From Bacteroidetes bacterium MedPE-SWsnd-G2 (lineage in GTDB: Bacteria > Bacteroidota > Bacteroidia > Flavobacteriales > Flavobacteriaceae): a stretch of DNA of 64,000 nucleotides. The stretch spans positions 62,001 to 126,000 of the forward strand of contig MPDE01000005.1 in assembly GCA_001874335.1 (NCBI GenBank), in the 5' to 3' direction. Under the pieces are notes generated by a model, which made no database searches, was not told the DNA's origin, and worked only from the letters and a program-made list of their open reading frames with translations. A program made the position numbers and the translations under genes. Shown here in pieces: positions 43,047 through 51,828 of this stretch (the stretch's first letter is position 1; the number at the start of each line of letters is the position of its first letter).

Positions 43047-44240
43047 TTAGTTGCCTACTGTCCAGTTTGCACCCCAAGCAGCATAATCAGTTCCGGTACC
43101 ATTGCCATCTCCTGAAATGAAATCTGATTCTGTAAATTCTTCGCCTGTATCATTTTTTAATTTTAATGTTACATCGTTAAAAGTTACATCTGTTACAGAT
43201 AAATCTCCAGCAATAACTCCAGCACCAGTTGGGTTGTCTCCTTGATCACCATCTAAATCAAATCCTTCAGCAAATCCAGTTAACATTACATTGTTAAATA
43301 TACCTTGAGTACCAGCTCTAAGTCTAATAGCTTCGTTTCCTGTTGATGATCCTAAACCTTCAATCGTTAAGTTGTTTACTGATGGCATAGAAAAGAAAAC
43401 AGGGTTTGAGTTGTTTCCGATATCAGTGTTATAACCATCAGCTTCAATACCTTTATCATGGTCAGTTCCATGCTTTACATAAGCATTTGTAATTGTTCCT
43501 GAAAATCCTTCAGTCCAATCAATTGAATCATCTTGAGCATTTACTACAGATACATAGCTTGCGTTTACAGTTCCGCCAAAAAACTCAATACCGTCATCTT
43601 TACCTTCAAAAGCTTGAATGTATTCTACGAGTGTTCCGTTACCAACACCGTAAAAAGAGAAACCGTTGTTTTCTGATTGACCATCGGCAGCTCCACCAGA
43701 ATACTCAACACGTACATATCTAATAATCCCAGAATCGTCAGATACGTTTGTTCCACCGTAAGGTAAACTTGCAATTTCAGAAGTTGCTGTTGCAGTTCCA
43801 GATACAGAGTTTATTGGAGCGCTTCCAAGTACAATTAGTCCTCCCCAATCTCCAGCATCAGGAGAAGAAGCGTTTGATGTTAATACAATTGGATTGTCTG
43901 CAGTACCGTTAGCGATAATTTGAGCGCCTTCAGATATTGCGATATAAACATTTGATCCTGCCGCTAGAGCTTCAATAGTCATTCCTGCAGGAATCGTTAA
44001 TGTTGTTCCTGAAGTCATGATTAATGACCCGTTTAATACATAAGTATTGTTGGCGTCTAAGGTAAGGTCTGTTGTGTAAGTTCCAGATAAGAAAACAGTA
44101 TCTGGATCGGTGTTGCCACCATTACCACCGTTGTTAGTAGTGCTGTTGTCGTTGATAATAATATCAGCAGTATCGTCTGATGCGCATGAGTTAAATAACA
44201 TTGCAATAACTGCTAGTCCTAATAATAGATTATTTTTCAT
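43047..44240 (-). CDS. Beta-helix-like lipoprotein paired with a TonB receptor
   Basis: A 397-residue lipoprotein (lipobox AMLFNSCASDD, Cys19) with a Gly/Asn-rich linker, then a run of short strand repeats suited to a right-handed beta-helix (GSLIMTSGTTLTIPAGMTIEA, GTADNPIVLTSN, FEGKDDGIEFFGGTVNASYVSVVNAQDDSIDW). Similar proteins are often misnamed multidrug transporter. It lies 38 bp after the TonB receptor gene and probably binds the receptor's substrate or a surface ligand. No catalytic residues recognised. Confidence 0.75.
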   Translation of the reverse strand: MKNNLLLGLAVIAMLFNSCASDDTADIIINDNSTTNNGGNGGNTDPDTVFLSGTYTTDLTLDANNTYVLNGSLIMTSGTTLTIPAGMTIEALAAGSNVYIAISEGAQIIANGTADNPIVLTSNASSPDAGDWGGLIVLGSAPINSVSGTATATSEIASLPYGGTNVSDDSGIIRYVRVEYSGGAADGQSENNGFSFYGVGNGTLVEYIQAFEGKDDGIEFFGGTVNASYVSVVNAQDDSIDWTEGFSGTITNAYVKHGTDHDKGIEADGYNTDIGNNSNPVFFSMPSVNNLTIEGLGSSTGNEAIRLRAGTQGIFNNVMLTGFAEGFDLDGDQGDNPTGAGVIAGDLSVTDVTFNDVTLKLKNDTGEEFTESDFISGDGNGTGTDYAAWGANWTVGN

Positions 44241-44278
44241 TTTTTTGAGTGTTTAAATTTTGTAATTGATTAATTGTG

Positions 44279-47128
44279 TTAAAATTTATATTTCAAGCCT
44301 AAACCAATGTCTAGTCCTTTTTTGTAATTAGATACATCTTTTCCGTTTGGAGAAGTAACAATAACATCGCCAAGAGCAGTTTCTCTTACATATTTAATAT
44401 TTGGGTCTAATATGTTTTTTACTGCAAAGTTTATTTCGAATTTCTCTCCTATTTTGTTCTTTAAAATAAAATCGAAAGTTGGTACGCCCTTTTCAATAAC
44501 ATTTCCTAATTGCCCTGATCCTAAAGCGTCAATTCGGTCTGAGAAATAAGCAAAGGCTAATGTTGCCGTTGGTTTGTAATTCTCAAATTCTGGCGAGTAG
44601 TTTAAATCGGCATTGATTATAATTGGAGATGCACCTTGAAGTGCTTCAGATTCTTCATTGAAACTTACACTATAATTACTACCAACTATATCACTGTACA
44701 AATCTTGCTCAGTATGCATGTATGTGAAGTTGAAGCCACCAGTTAATAAATTGTTTTCGTTAGAATCTTTCAAAATTGTTTTTCTTAATTCTAACTCAAG
44801 CCCCATTACTTCTGCCTGGTTACCAGTTCTGAAAAAACGTTGAGTACCTGTAGCATCAAACGCTACAACTTGGTTAACAGGGTCTTTAATTTGTTTGTAA
44901 AAACCTGCAACCGAAAAGATTTCTGTTTCACCGATAAACCATTCGTATTTTAAATCAAAGTTTAAGATTTTAGAATACGATACATCTTTTACATTGGTGT
45001 AGTTAACGCCTTCTTTATGGCCTAATAAATCTGGATTACCACCTATACGTTGTGACACACCTTCGTAAACAAATGGTGCTACTTCTTTAAACTCAGGTAA
45101 TGAAATAGTTTGACTTGATGATAGTCTTAAATTTTGGTCGTCATTGATTGCATATTTTACACTAATACTTGGAAGGAAAACAGTTTCATTAGCCTCTATG
45201 CTATCGTTTCCGCTTGTTCCTAAGTTAATCACATCGTATGCAATTTTTTGGTCAAAAGATTCAACTCTTACTCCGGGAACAACTAACCACTCTTCGTTAG
45301 ATCCTGCAATGATTTCGGCATTGGCATAACCTGCATAAATATCTAAGTTTCCTTCGTAAGTGTTTTCAGGTAAACCAGGTCTATTTGTATTGCTTTGTCC
45401 CGGTATAGCATTAAAAACTTTGACTTCGTAAATACCATCGTCTTCTGGATTAAGATTGATGTTATTTACATTAAATATGCTGTTGAAGTTGTTAACGTCT
45501 GTTACAGTGTTATCACCTACAATGTCGTAACCGTATCTAATGTTTTCAAACTGTCTGTTCTTAGTTCGGCTTGTGTAACCAAAATTAAATTTTAAGTTGT
45601 CTTTTGGTAAGTAGGCAAAGTTTAATCGGCCGTTTAATTCTTCGTCCTCGATATTTTGGAAATAACGTTGGTTGTCATAATCTACATTGTTATAAAATGT
45701 AGGATTTGTATTTGGATCTGAATCTAATGCGTATTGATAGTTTTCTAAACTTATACGCTTTCTGTCTGGCTCGTTAGCATCAACATAATTATAACCAATA
45801 CCCCAGTCTATAACGATGTTATCATAATTGTGCTTTGCCATTAATTGATTTACATAAATCTGATTTTGGTTGAATTGCACATTCATTTGATAGAACCCTT
45901 CATCTGTACTTGCTATACCATCTCTGTTTCTTCCTAAACCATCAATTCCAAAATATCCAACCTTGTCTGATGTGCTATTGATAAATAAGGAGTTTAACTT
46001 AATGGTGTTGTTGTCATCCAGTCTATAGTTGATGTTCCCCATTGCTGTTGTTGTTGTCCCGTATTCAAATTCTTCAGAAGCTTCAAAAGCTTTTTTCTCA
46101 ACATTGGTATAATCAACAGCAGATCCTTCTCTGTACTCAAAGCTGTTTTCAAATGAAGCAGTTGCGTAAAAACTTAACTTCGAACCGTTTTCAAAGTTTA
46201 TAGATTCTCCAAAAGAACCTGAGATGCTCACATCAATCGGCGTTCCTGCGCTAACTGGGTCGATACCATGAGACAATACAACCGCAAAAGGATTATGGTC
46301 GTAACGGTTATAGAATCCAAATGATCCAGTACCTTCACTTTTTACAAAATCTTGGCTTATGGCATTTGTATTAATCGATGCTCCAGCAGAAACATCAAAG
46401 AAACCATTACCTGTATAGCTTTTTGAAGTGATATCTACATTACCAGCAGCAAAATCGGCATAGAACTTAGAAGAGTAAGCCTTGCTTATTGATACATTTT
46501 CAATAACATCAGTAGCAAATAAATCTAAGTCAATGTTCTTTTTACTAACATCGTTTGATGGAAGGGAAAGGTTGTTGAATGTTGTGTTTAAATAACGGTC
46601 TCCTAATCCACGAACATATACATTACTTGAACCTTCTTGTTTTGATACTCCAGAAATTTGCGCTACTGCACCAGCAGCATCACTCACGCCTTTTTGAGCT
46701 AATTCTTCAGCTCCAATACTTTGTTTTATTTCTACGGCTTTCTTTTGTTCTAAAAGTAAGGCCGCTACACTTTCTCTTTTTGTAGTAGTTGTGATTACAA
46801 CTTCACTTAATGAAGCTGCACTAATTCCTAATGCAACATTTACTTCTGTTACTAATCCTGCTTCTACTTGTATTGTTATTTCTTGAGTTTCATAACCTAC
46901 AAAACTCACTACTAATGTATAGCTGCCTACTGCAACATCTTCAAATTTGAACAAGCCATCAATATCAGATGTTGTCCCTGTAGTTGTGCCTTTAATTAAA
47001 ACATTGGCAAACGGCAAAGGCTCATTGTTATACTCTTTGTCGGTTAATTTACCAGCAATAGTCCCTTCAGTTTGGGAGAAAGATATACTGCTTAATAATA
47101 AAGTAAATATGAATAATAGATTTTTCAT
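44279..47128 (-). CDS. TonB-dependent receptor with carboxypeptidase-like domain
   Basis: A 949-residue outer-membrane transporter. Signal peptide 1-18; carboxypeptidase-regulatory-like domain at about 22-105 (GKLTDKEYNNEPLPFANVLIKGTTTGTTSD); plug at about 125-240 (SGVSKQEGSSNVYVRGLGDRYLNTTFNNL); long barrel ending in KGLDIGLGLKYKF. It has no STN domain, so signals through FecR are not expected. No SusD gene follows; instead a beta-helix lipoprotein does. Four 11-bp-spaced repeats lie 60-100 bp upstream. Ligand unknown; a phosphorus-containing compound is an inference from promoter and context. Confidence 0.9.
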   Translation of the reverse strand: MKNLLFIFTLLLSSISFSQTEGTIAGKLTDKEYNNEPLPFANVLIKGTTTGTTSDIDGLFKFEDVAVGSYTLVVSFVGYETQEITIQVEAGLVTEVNVALGISAASLSEVVITTTTKRESVAALLLEQKKAVEIKQSIGAEELAQKGVSDAAGAVAQISGVSKQEGSSNVYVRGLGDRYLNTTFNNLSLPSNDVSKKNIDLDLFATDVIENVSISKAYSSKFYADFAAGNVDITSKSYTGNGFFDVSAGASINTNAISQDFVKSEGTGSFGFYNRYDHNPFAVVLSHGIDPVSAGTPIDVSISGSFGESINFENGSKLSFYATASFENSFEYREGSAVDYTNVEKKAFEASEEFEYGTTTTAMGNINYRLDDNNTIKLNSLFINSTSDKVGYFGIDGLGRNRDGIASTDEGFYQMNVQFNQNQIYVNQLMAKHNYDNIVIDWGIGYNYVDANEPDRKRISLENYQYALDSDPNTNPTFYNNVDYDNQRYFQNIEDEELNGRLNFAYLPKDNLKFNFGYTSRTKNRQFENIRYGYDIVGDNTVTDVNNFNSIFNVNNINLNPEDDGIYEVKVFNAIPGQSNTNRPGLPENTYEGNLDIYAGYANAEIIAGSNEEWLVVPGVRVESFDQKIAYDVINLGTSGNDSIEANETVFLPSISVKYAINDDQNLRLSSSQTISLPEFKEVAPFVYEGVSQRIGGNPDLLGHKEGVNYTNVKDVSYSKILNFDLKYEWFIGETEIFSVAGFYKQIKDPVNQVVAFDATGTQRFFRTGNQAEVMGLELELRKTILKDSNENNLLTGGFNFTYMHTEQDLYSDIVGSNYSVSFNEESEALQGASPIIINADLNYSPEFENYKPTATLAFAYFSDRIDALGSGQLGNVIEKGVPTFDFILKNKIGEKFEINFAVKNILDPNIKYVRETALGDVIVTSPNGKDVSNYKKGLDIGLGLKYKF

Positions 47129-47189
47129 TAGTCTGATTAATTATTTGCTGCAAAGAAACTGGCATTGTGTAAAGTCAAGGTTATGCCGC

Positions 47190-47229
47190 AGTTAAACGTT
47201 GGTAATAAAAAAGTTAATTAGATGTTAAG
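47190..47229 (-). promoter_or_regulatory. Pho-box-like array upstream of the TonB receptor (four repeats)
   Basis: Plus-strand repeats AGTTAAA (47190-47196), GGTAATA (47201-47207), AGTTAAT (47212-47218) and TGTTAAG (47223-47229) recur exactly every 11 bp. The second copy is the weakest match. On the gene strand a TTTCTTTG -7-like element lies 31 nt beyond the array. Confidence 0.55.
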
Positions 47230-47389
47230 CAATGTTGTAAAAACAGCCGATGCAGGAAACAATTAATTAACATGGGCTGTCTAAGGCTATTGATGACGTA
47301 GGTTGTATGATTTTGTTTTGGAGTAAAATGAAAAGAGTAAGGACTAATGAATTCAAAATATTTATATTGCAACACTTAAAAAAAAGAGC

Positions 47390-48733
47390 ATGAATTGGGA
47401 ACAATTATTGTCGTTAAAACGATATGGAGATACGAATAAAAGACTGAGAAAAGAACAGGATGAAACCCGCCTAGGATTTGACGTTGATTATGATCGTGTG
47501 GTGTTCTCAACAGAATTTAGAAGTTTACAAGATAAAACTCAGGTTATCCCATTATCTGACACAGATTTTGTGCATACGAGGTTAACCCATAGTTTAGAAG
47601 TGAGTTCGGTAGCTAAGTCTATTGGACGAAGAGTGGGTCAAGCGCTTCTAAAAAAATATCCGCATTTAGAAAATGTACACGGTTATCAAAGCAATGATTT
47701 TGGTGCTATTGTGGCAGCAGCAGCTTTAGCTCATGATATTGGAAACCCACCCTTTGGGCATTCAGGAGAAAAGTCTATTGGCGAATTCTATAAAACAGGT
47801 GAAGGGTTAAAATTTAAAACGGTTTTGACTAACGAGCAATATCAAGATTTGATAGATTTTGAAGGAAATGCGCACGGATTTAAAATATTAACAGAAGGTG
47901 AAGGGACAAAATCTGGCGGATTGAGATTGAGTTATGCTACTCTTGGCGCATTTATGAAATACCCGAAGGAATCCTTACCTAAGAAGCCAAGTTCACATAT
48001 AGCCGATAAAAAATATGGCGTTTTTCAATCTGAAGTTGCAGCTTTTGAAGATATAGCAAGTGATTTAGGATTGATAAAAAGGGGAGAGCAAAATAACATG
48101 AGTTATTCGCGTCATCCATTAGCGTATTTGGTAGAAGCTGCCGATGATATTTGTTATACCATTATAGATTTTGAAGACGGTATCAATCTTGGGTTAATAG
48201 ATGAAGATTATGCATTAGAATTTTTAATAAAACTGGTTAGAGATTCAATAATTATTGATAAGTACAGAAGTCTTACCAATACTAAAGATAGGGTTAGTTA
48301 TTTAAGAGCTTTGGCAATTAATGTATTGGTGAATGAGGCTGTTCATTTATTTATGACTCATGAAGAAGAAATTTTAAAAGGTAATTTTTCTAAGGCCTTG
48401 ATGGATGTTAGTAAATATGATGCTCAAATTAAGGATATCATTAAAATTAGTATTGAAAAAGTATACCAATCTACCGAAGTCTTAGATAAGGAAATTGTTG
48501 GTTACAAGGTCATTCATCAACTATTAAATGTGTACACTCAGGTTGTAGTAAACATGAAGAATGACTGTTTATCTAATTACGATAAATTAATTATGAAAGT
48601 TTTACCTGCCGATTTAATAAAAGAAACGGCTGATGTGTATACTAACTTAATGGCCGTAAGTGGCTATGTTGCTAAAATGAGCGACCGTTTTGCGATTCTA
48701 ACATACAGAAAATTAAAGGGTTCTAATTTGTAA
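47390..48733 (+). CDS. dgt: dGTP triphosphohydrolase
   Basis: Hydrolyses dGTP to deoxyguanosine and triphosphate. The 447-residue protein carries the HD-domain metal site: FVHTRLTHSLEVSSVAKS (first His) and AAALAHDIGNPPFGHSGE (HD pair and distal His), plus the YLVEAADDICYTIIDFEDG segment with the third Asp. The N-terminal RDYDRVVFS-like motif DVDYDRVVFSTEFRSLQDKTQV is typical. Together with nrdAB and dCMP deaminase it gives this window several dNTP-pool enzymes, though they are not in one operon. Confidence 0.94.
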   Translation: MNWEQLLSLKRYGDTNKRLRKEQDETRLGFDVDYDRVVFSTEFRSLQDKTQVIPLSDTDFVHTRLTHSLEVSSVAKSIGRRVGQALLKKYPHLENVHGYQSNDFGAIVAAAALAHDIGNPPFGHSGEKSIGEFYKTGEGLKFKTVLTNEQYQDLIDFEGNAHGFKILTEGEGTKSGGLRLSYATLGAFMKYPKESLPKKPSSHIADKKYGVFQSEVAAFEDIASDLGLIKRGEQNNMSYSRHPLAYLVEAADDICYTIIDFEDGINLGLIDEDYALEFLIKLVRDSIIIDKYRSLTNTKDRVSYLRALAINVLVNEAVHLFMTHEEEILKGNFSKALMDVSKYDAQIKDIIKISIEKVYQSTEVLDKEIVGYKVIHQLLNVYTQVVVNMKNDCLSNYDKLIMKVLPADLIKETADVYTNLMAVSGYVAKMSDRFAILTYRKLKGSNL

Positions 48734-48769
48734 GTGAAAGAAAATTAACCTGCGCTTAATCGAATATTT

Positions 48770-48800
48770 TTGTTTTTAAGCAATGTATTTTTAACTTTTG
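48770..48800 (+). promoter_or_regulatory. Promoter of the 43-residue membrane protein
   Basis: TTG at 48770-48772, a 19-nt spacer, then TAACTTTTG at 48792-48800 (one base longer than TANNTTTG). The start codon follows 26 bp later. This supports the small gene being transcribed independently of dgt. Confidence 0.5.
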
Positions 48801-48825
48801 TGGAGATAATTATAATATTAGCCCC

Positions 48826-48957
48826 ATGAAGAAAAATATTATTTCTGCATTAATAATTTTTGGTGTCACGGTTACATTGCTATATATATTAGGAAGTCAA
48901 TCTTCGACTCCAGAAACTGCGTCTGGGGAGTTAATGGTAGAAGAGTTGCAGAAGTAA
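48826..48957 (+). CDS. Small single-pass membrane protein (43 aa)
   Basis: An ATG-started frame of 43 codons: MKKNIISALIIFGVTVTLLY is a basic start plus one membrane segment, followed by ILGSQSSTPETASGE and an acidic/amphipathic tail to LQK. It has its own promoter-like sequence and fills the gap between dgt and the convergent dxs, ending 12 bp before the dxs stop. Function unknown; membrane anchoring with the C-terminus outside is likely. Confidence 0.6.
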   Translation: MKKNIISALIIFGVTVTLLYILGSQSSTPETASGELMVEELQK

Positions 48958-48969
48958 ATTCTATGCTTT

Positions 48970-50736
48970 CTATAAAAAAGAGGCTATAGTTTGCTTTATA
49001 GCTTCAGTACTTAATCCAGTTTCTTCACGCAATTCTTCCATAGATCCATGTTCAATAAATCGATCAGGAATACCTATTACTTTTACATGATTTGAATAGT
49101 TATGCAGCGCAACAAATTCTGTTATGGCAGAACCAAATCCACCAATTTCACTGCCATCTTCAATTGTAATTAGTTGAGGGTAGGAGTTACAAATTTCATG
49201 TAAAAGGGTTTCGTCCAAAGGTTTTACAAATCTAAAATCATATAGACCAATTTGCCTTGGTTTGTTTATCTCCTGAATAGCTTTTTTAGCCTGATTTATT
49301 GTAGGTCCTAAGCATATAACAGCAACCTTATCACCTTTAAAAAGTTGTATCCCAGAGCCGATTGTTTGTTTTTTAAACGGAATTTTCCAATTTAATTCTA
49401 ATCCTCTCCCTCTTGGATACCTAATTACAATAGGGTGTTTTAAACCTAATTGTGCGGTATAGAGCAGCTGTCTTAATTGTGTTAATGAGCTTGGAGCAGC
49501 AATGATAAGATTAGGAATACTTCTAAGGTAGCTTATGTCAAATGCACCATGATGGGTTGCACCATCTTCTCCTACAAGACCTGCTCTATCTAAACAAAAG
49601 ATTACTGGAAGGTTTTGAATGGCAACGTCATGAATAAGCTGGTCAAAAGAGCGTTGCAAAAAGGTGGAGTAGATATTGCAAAATACCACCATATTTTGTG
49701 TTGCAAGACCTGCAGCAAGTGTTACCGCATGTTGCTCAGCAATACCCACATCAAATGCGCGATCAGGATATTTTTCAATCATGAATTTTAAGGAGCTGCC
49801 AGTAGGCATTGCAGGTGTAATACCAACAATTTTGTCGTTTTGATCTGCTAATTCAACAAGTGTGTGTCCAAATACATCTTGAAATTTATCAGCCAAATGA
49901 GAGATGTCTTTTTCTCTTAACTCTCCAGTAGCTGCATCAAACTTGCCAGGAGCATGATATTTTACTTGGTTTTCTTCAGCTTGTTTTAGGCCTTTTCCCT
50001 TTGTGGTAATTACATGTAAAAACTTAGGGCCTTTAATAGATTTAAGTTCTTTTAATGTTTTAATTAAAAGCGGTAAATCATGACCGTCAATAGGTCCGAA
50101 ATATTGAAAATTAAGAGCTTCAAAGATATTGTCTTGTTTTTGAGTGCCCTTTTTAACGTTGGTTAAATATTGCTTTAATGCACCTACACTTGGGTCTATT
50201 CCAATGGCGTTGTCATTTAATATAACTAAAAGATCAGTGTCAGTTACTCCAGCATGGTTTAAGCCTTCAAAAGCCATTCCACTAGCTATAGAGGCGTCTC
50301 CAATAACGGCAATATGCTTTTGGTTGAAATCTCCTTTTAATTTTGAAGCAATCGCCATGCCTAAAGCAGCCGATATACTTGTTGATGAATGACCTACACC
50401 AAAACTATCGTATGCACTTTCTGAAATTTTTGGAAAACCACTAATCCCTTTATACTGTCGGTTGGTATGAAAATTAGATTTTCTTCCGGTTAAGATTTTA
50501 TGGCCGTAGGCTTGATGACCAACATCCCATATGAGCTTGTCTATAGGCGTATTATAAATGTAATGTAACGCTATAGTGAGTTCAACAACTCCAAGGCTTG
50601 CGCCTAAATGCCCCTCTTTAGTGGCCACAATATTTATAATAAATAGCCTTAGTTCTTGAGCCAAAAGATTGAGTTCTTTTAAATCCAGTTTTCTAAGATC
50701 TTCGGGGGAATCAATATGGTCTAACAAATTTTTCAC
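48970..50736 (-). CDS. dxs: 1-deoxy-D-xylulose-5-phosphate synthase
   Basis: First enzyme of the MEP isoprenoid pathway, condensing pyruvate and glyceraldehyde 3-phosphate with TPP. The 588-residue protein shows WDVGHQAYGHKILTGR, GHSSTSISAALGMA, the TPP/Mg motif GDASIASGMAFEGLNHAG ... LNDNAIGI, and the transketolase segments DVGIAEQHAVTLAAGLA and DRAGLVGEDGATHHGAFD. It starts at GTG 50736: the sequence KNLLDHIDSPEDLRKL following it matches the family N-terminus and no nearer ATG exists. Works upstream of the polyprenyl synthase at 62264. Confidence 0.95.
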   Translation of the reverse strand: MKNLLDHIDSPEDLRKLDLKELNLLAQELRLFIINIVATKEGHLGASLGVVELTIALHYIYNTPIDKLIWDVGHQAYGHKILTGRKSNFHTNRQYKGISGFPKISESAYDSFGVGHSSTSISAALGMAIASKLKGDFNQKHIAVIGDASIASGMAFEGLNHAGVTDTDLLVILNDNAIGIDPSVGALKQYLTNVKKGTQKQDNIFEALNFQYFGPIDGHDLPLLIKTLKELKSIKGPKFLHVITTKGKGLKQAEENQVKYHAPGKFDAATGELREKDISHLADKFQDVFGHTLVELADQNDKIVGITPAMPTGSSLKFMIEKYPDRAFDVGIAEQHAVTLAAGLATQNMVVFCNIYSTFLQRSFDQLIHDVAIQNLPVIFCLDRAGLVGEDGATHHGAFDISYLRSIPNLIIAAPSSLTQLRQLLYTAQLGLKHPIVIRYPRGRGLELNWKIPFKKQTIGSGIQLFKGDKVAVICLGPTINQAKKAIQEINKPRQIGLYDFRFVKPLDETLLHEICNSYPQLITIEDGSEIGGFGSAITEFVALHNYSNHVKVIGIPDRFIEHGSMEELREETGLSTEAIKQTIASFL

Positions 50737-50809
50737 GATACTGCAAATGTAGCATTTGAAATTGTATTTTTGATAATATAATTAACCCCTTCGGTCTAAT
50801 ATTCAAGAT

Positions 50810-51259
50810 ATGATTACGCCTTTTGACGATAACTATTTTATGAGAAAAGCCATTCAGGAAGCTCAAATGGCATTTGATAAAGGAGAAATTCCTGTTGGTG
50901 CTGTGATTGTGGTCGAGGATAGGATTATTGCGAGATCCCATAATCTTACCGAGTTACTCACAGATGTTACTGCTCATGCAGAAATGCAAGCAATCACTGC
51001 GGCTTCAAATTTTATTGGCGGAAAATATTTGATAAACTGTACGCTTTATGTCACTTTAGAGCCTTGTCAAATGTGTGCAGGAGCTTTGTATTGGAGTCAA
51101 ATAGGTAAGGTGGTTTTTGGAGCGAGTGATGAAAAAAGAGGGTATTTGGCGATGGGCGCAAAATTACATCCAAAAACAAAGGTTAAATCTGGAGTTTTAG
51201 CAGAAGAAGCGAGCGAGTTAATGACTCGTTTTTTTATTGAACGTCGAAATTTGAACTAA
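50810..51259 (+). CDS. tadA: tRNA-specific adenosine deaminase
   Basis: Converts A34 to inosine in tRNA-Arg(ACG). The 149-residue protein has the zinc site HAEMQAI (His56, Glu58) and LEPCQMCAGAL (Cys86, Cys89), the GEIPVGAVIV start of the fold, and the GASDEKRGYLAMG segment typical of TadA. Divergent from dxs with a 73-bp gap. Confidence 0.92.
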   Translation: MITPFDDNYFMRKAIQEAQMAFDKGEIPVGAVIVVEDRIIARSHNLTELLTDVTAHAEMQAITAASNFIGGKYLINCTLYVTLEPCQMCAGALYWSQIGKVVFGASDEKRGYLAMGAKLHPKTKVKSGVLAEEASELMTRFFIERRNLN

Positions 51260-51263
51260 AAAA

Positions 51264-51288
51264 AACGCTCAGCGGTGAACTGAGCGTT
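51264..51288 (-). terminator. Terminator of the cold-shock gene
   Basis: AACGCTCAG at 51264-51272 pairs with CTGAGCGTT at 51280-51288; the T run is on the minus strand, 22 bp past the csp stop. On the plus strand there is no T run after it, so it is a weaker end for tadA. Confidence 0.75.
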
Positions 51289-51309
51289 GAAACTGTAAAG
51301 ATATAATTC

Positions 51310-51501
51310 TTAGATTACTGCTACATTAGCGGCAACCATTCCTTTTCTTCCTTCTTCTTCTTGGTACTCTACATTATCGCCTTCTCTTAATTCTAATCCG
51401 TTAAGGTTAGAAACGTGTACGAAAATGTCTTTTCCTGTTTCGTCGTTGGTAATGAATCCGAATCCTTTAGACTCATTAAAAAATTTAACTGTTCCAGTCA
51501 T
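51310..51501 (-). CDS. Cold-shock domain protein
   Basis: A 63-residue single-stranded nucleic-acid-binding protein with RNP1 (SKGFGFIT) and RNP2 (DIFVHVSNL), the full five-strand CSP fold and no extension. Acts as an RNA chaperone. Monocistronic with a strong terminator. Confidence 0.95.
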   Translation of the reverse strand: MTGTVKFFNESKGFGFITNDETGKDIFVHVSNLNGLELREGDNVEYQEEEGRKGMVAANVAVI

Positions 51502-51589
51502 TGTGTAAAAAATATAAATTAAGCTACAAATGTAAGGCTAAAAAAGTTTCTACTTGTTAATAAATTGTGATTTTTTAAAATATTGATTT

Positions 51590-51820
51590 TCAGGCGTCTT
51601 TTTGATGAGATTTCATTTTGTCTAAATTCTCTTTTGACAACATGTAATCTTTGACGTCTTTGTTTTTCCAACGGTAATAAGAGAAGAGTGGAAATGCAAT
51701 AAGAAAGATGCCTGCCACCCCAAAACCAATAAGTTTTTCGGAGTAGTCTACATCCAGAAAGTATCCGCAAAAAATGCTTGTAAAACAGGCAATGAAAATA
51801 AGTATGATGATGTATTTCAT
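51590..51820 (-). CDS. Small two-helix membrane protein
   Basis: A 76-residue protein with two membrane segments (YIIILIFIACFTSIFCGYFL and KLIGFGVAGIFLIAFPLFSYY) and a charged C-terminal tail (WKNKDVKDYMLSKENLDKMKSHQKDA). Unknown family. It lies 8 bp downstream of the ClC gene and is probably co-transcribed. An overlapping frame at 51519-51770 was judged a shadow. Confidence 0.75.
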   Translation of the reverse strand: MKYIIILIFIACFTSIFCGYFLDVDYSEKLIGFGVAGIFLIAFPLFSYYRWKNKDVKDYMLSKENLDKMKSHQKDA

Positions 51821-51828
51821 GACAAAAA

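Noticed and set aside
51519-51770. An 83-codon minus-strand ORF
   Set aside because: Shifted-frame shadow of the 76-residue two-helix membrane protein, which has the better hydrophobic profile and an ATG 8 bp after the ClC gene.
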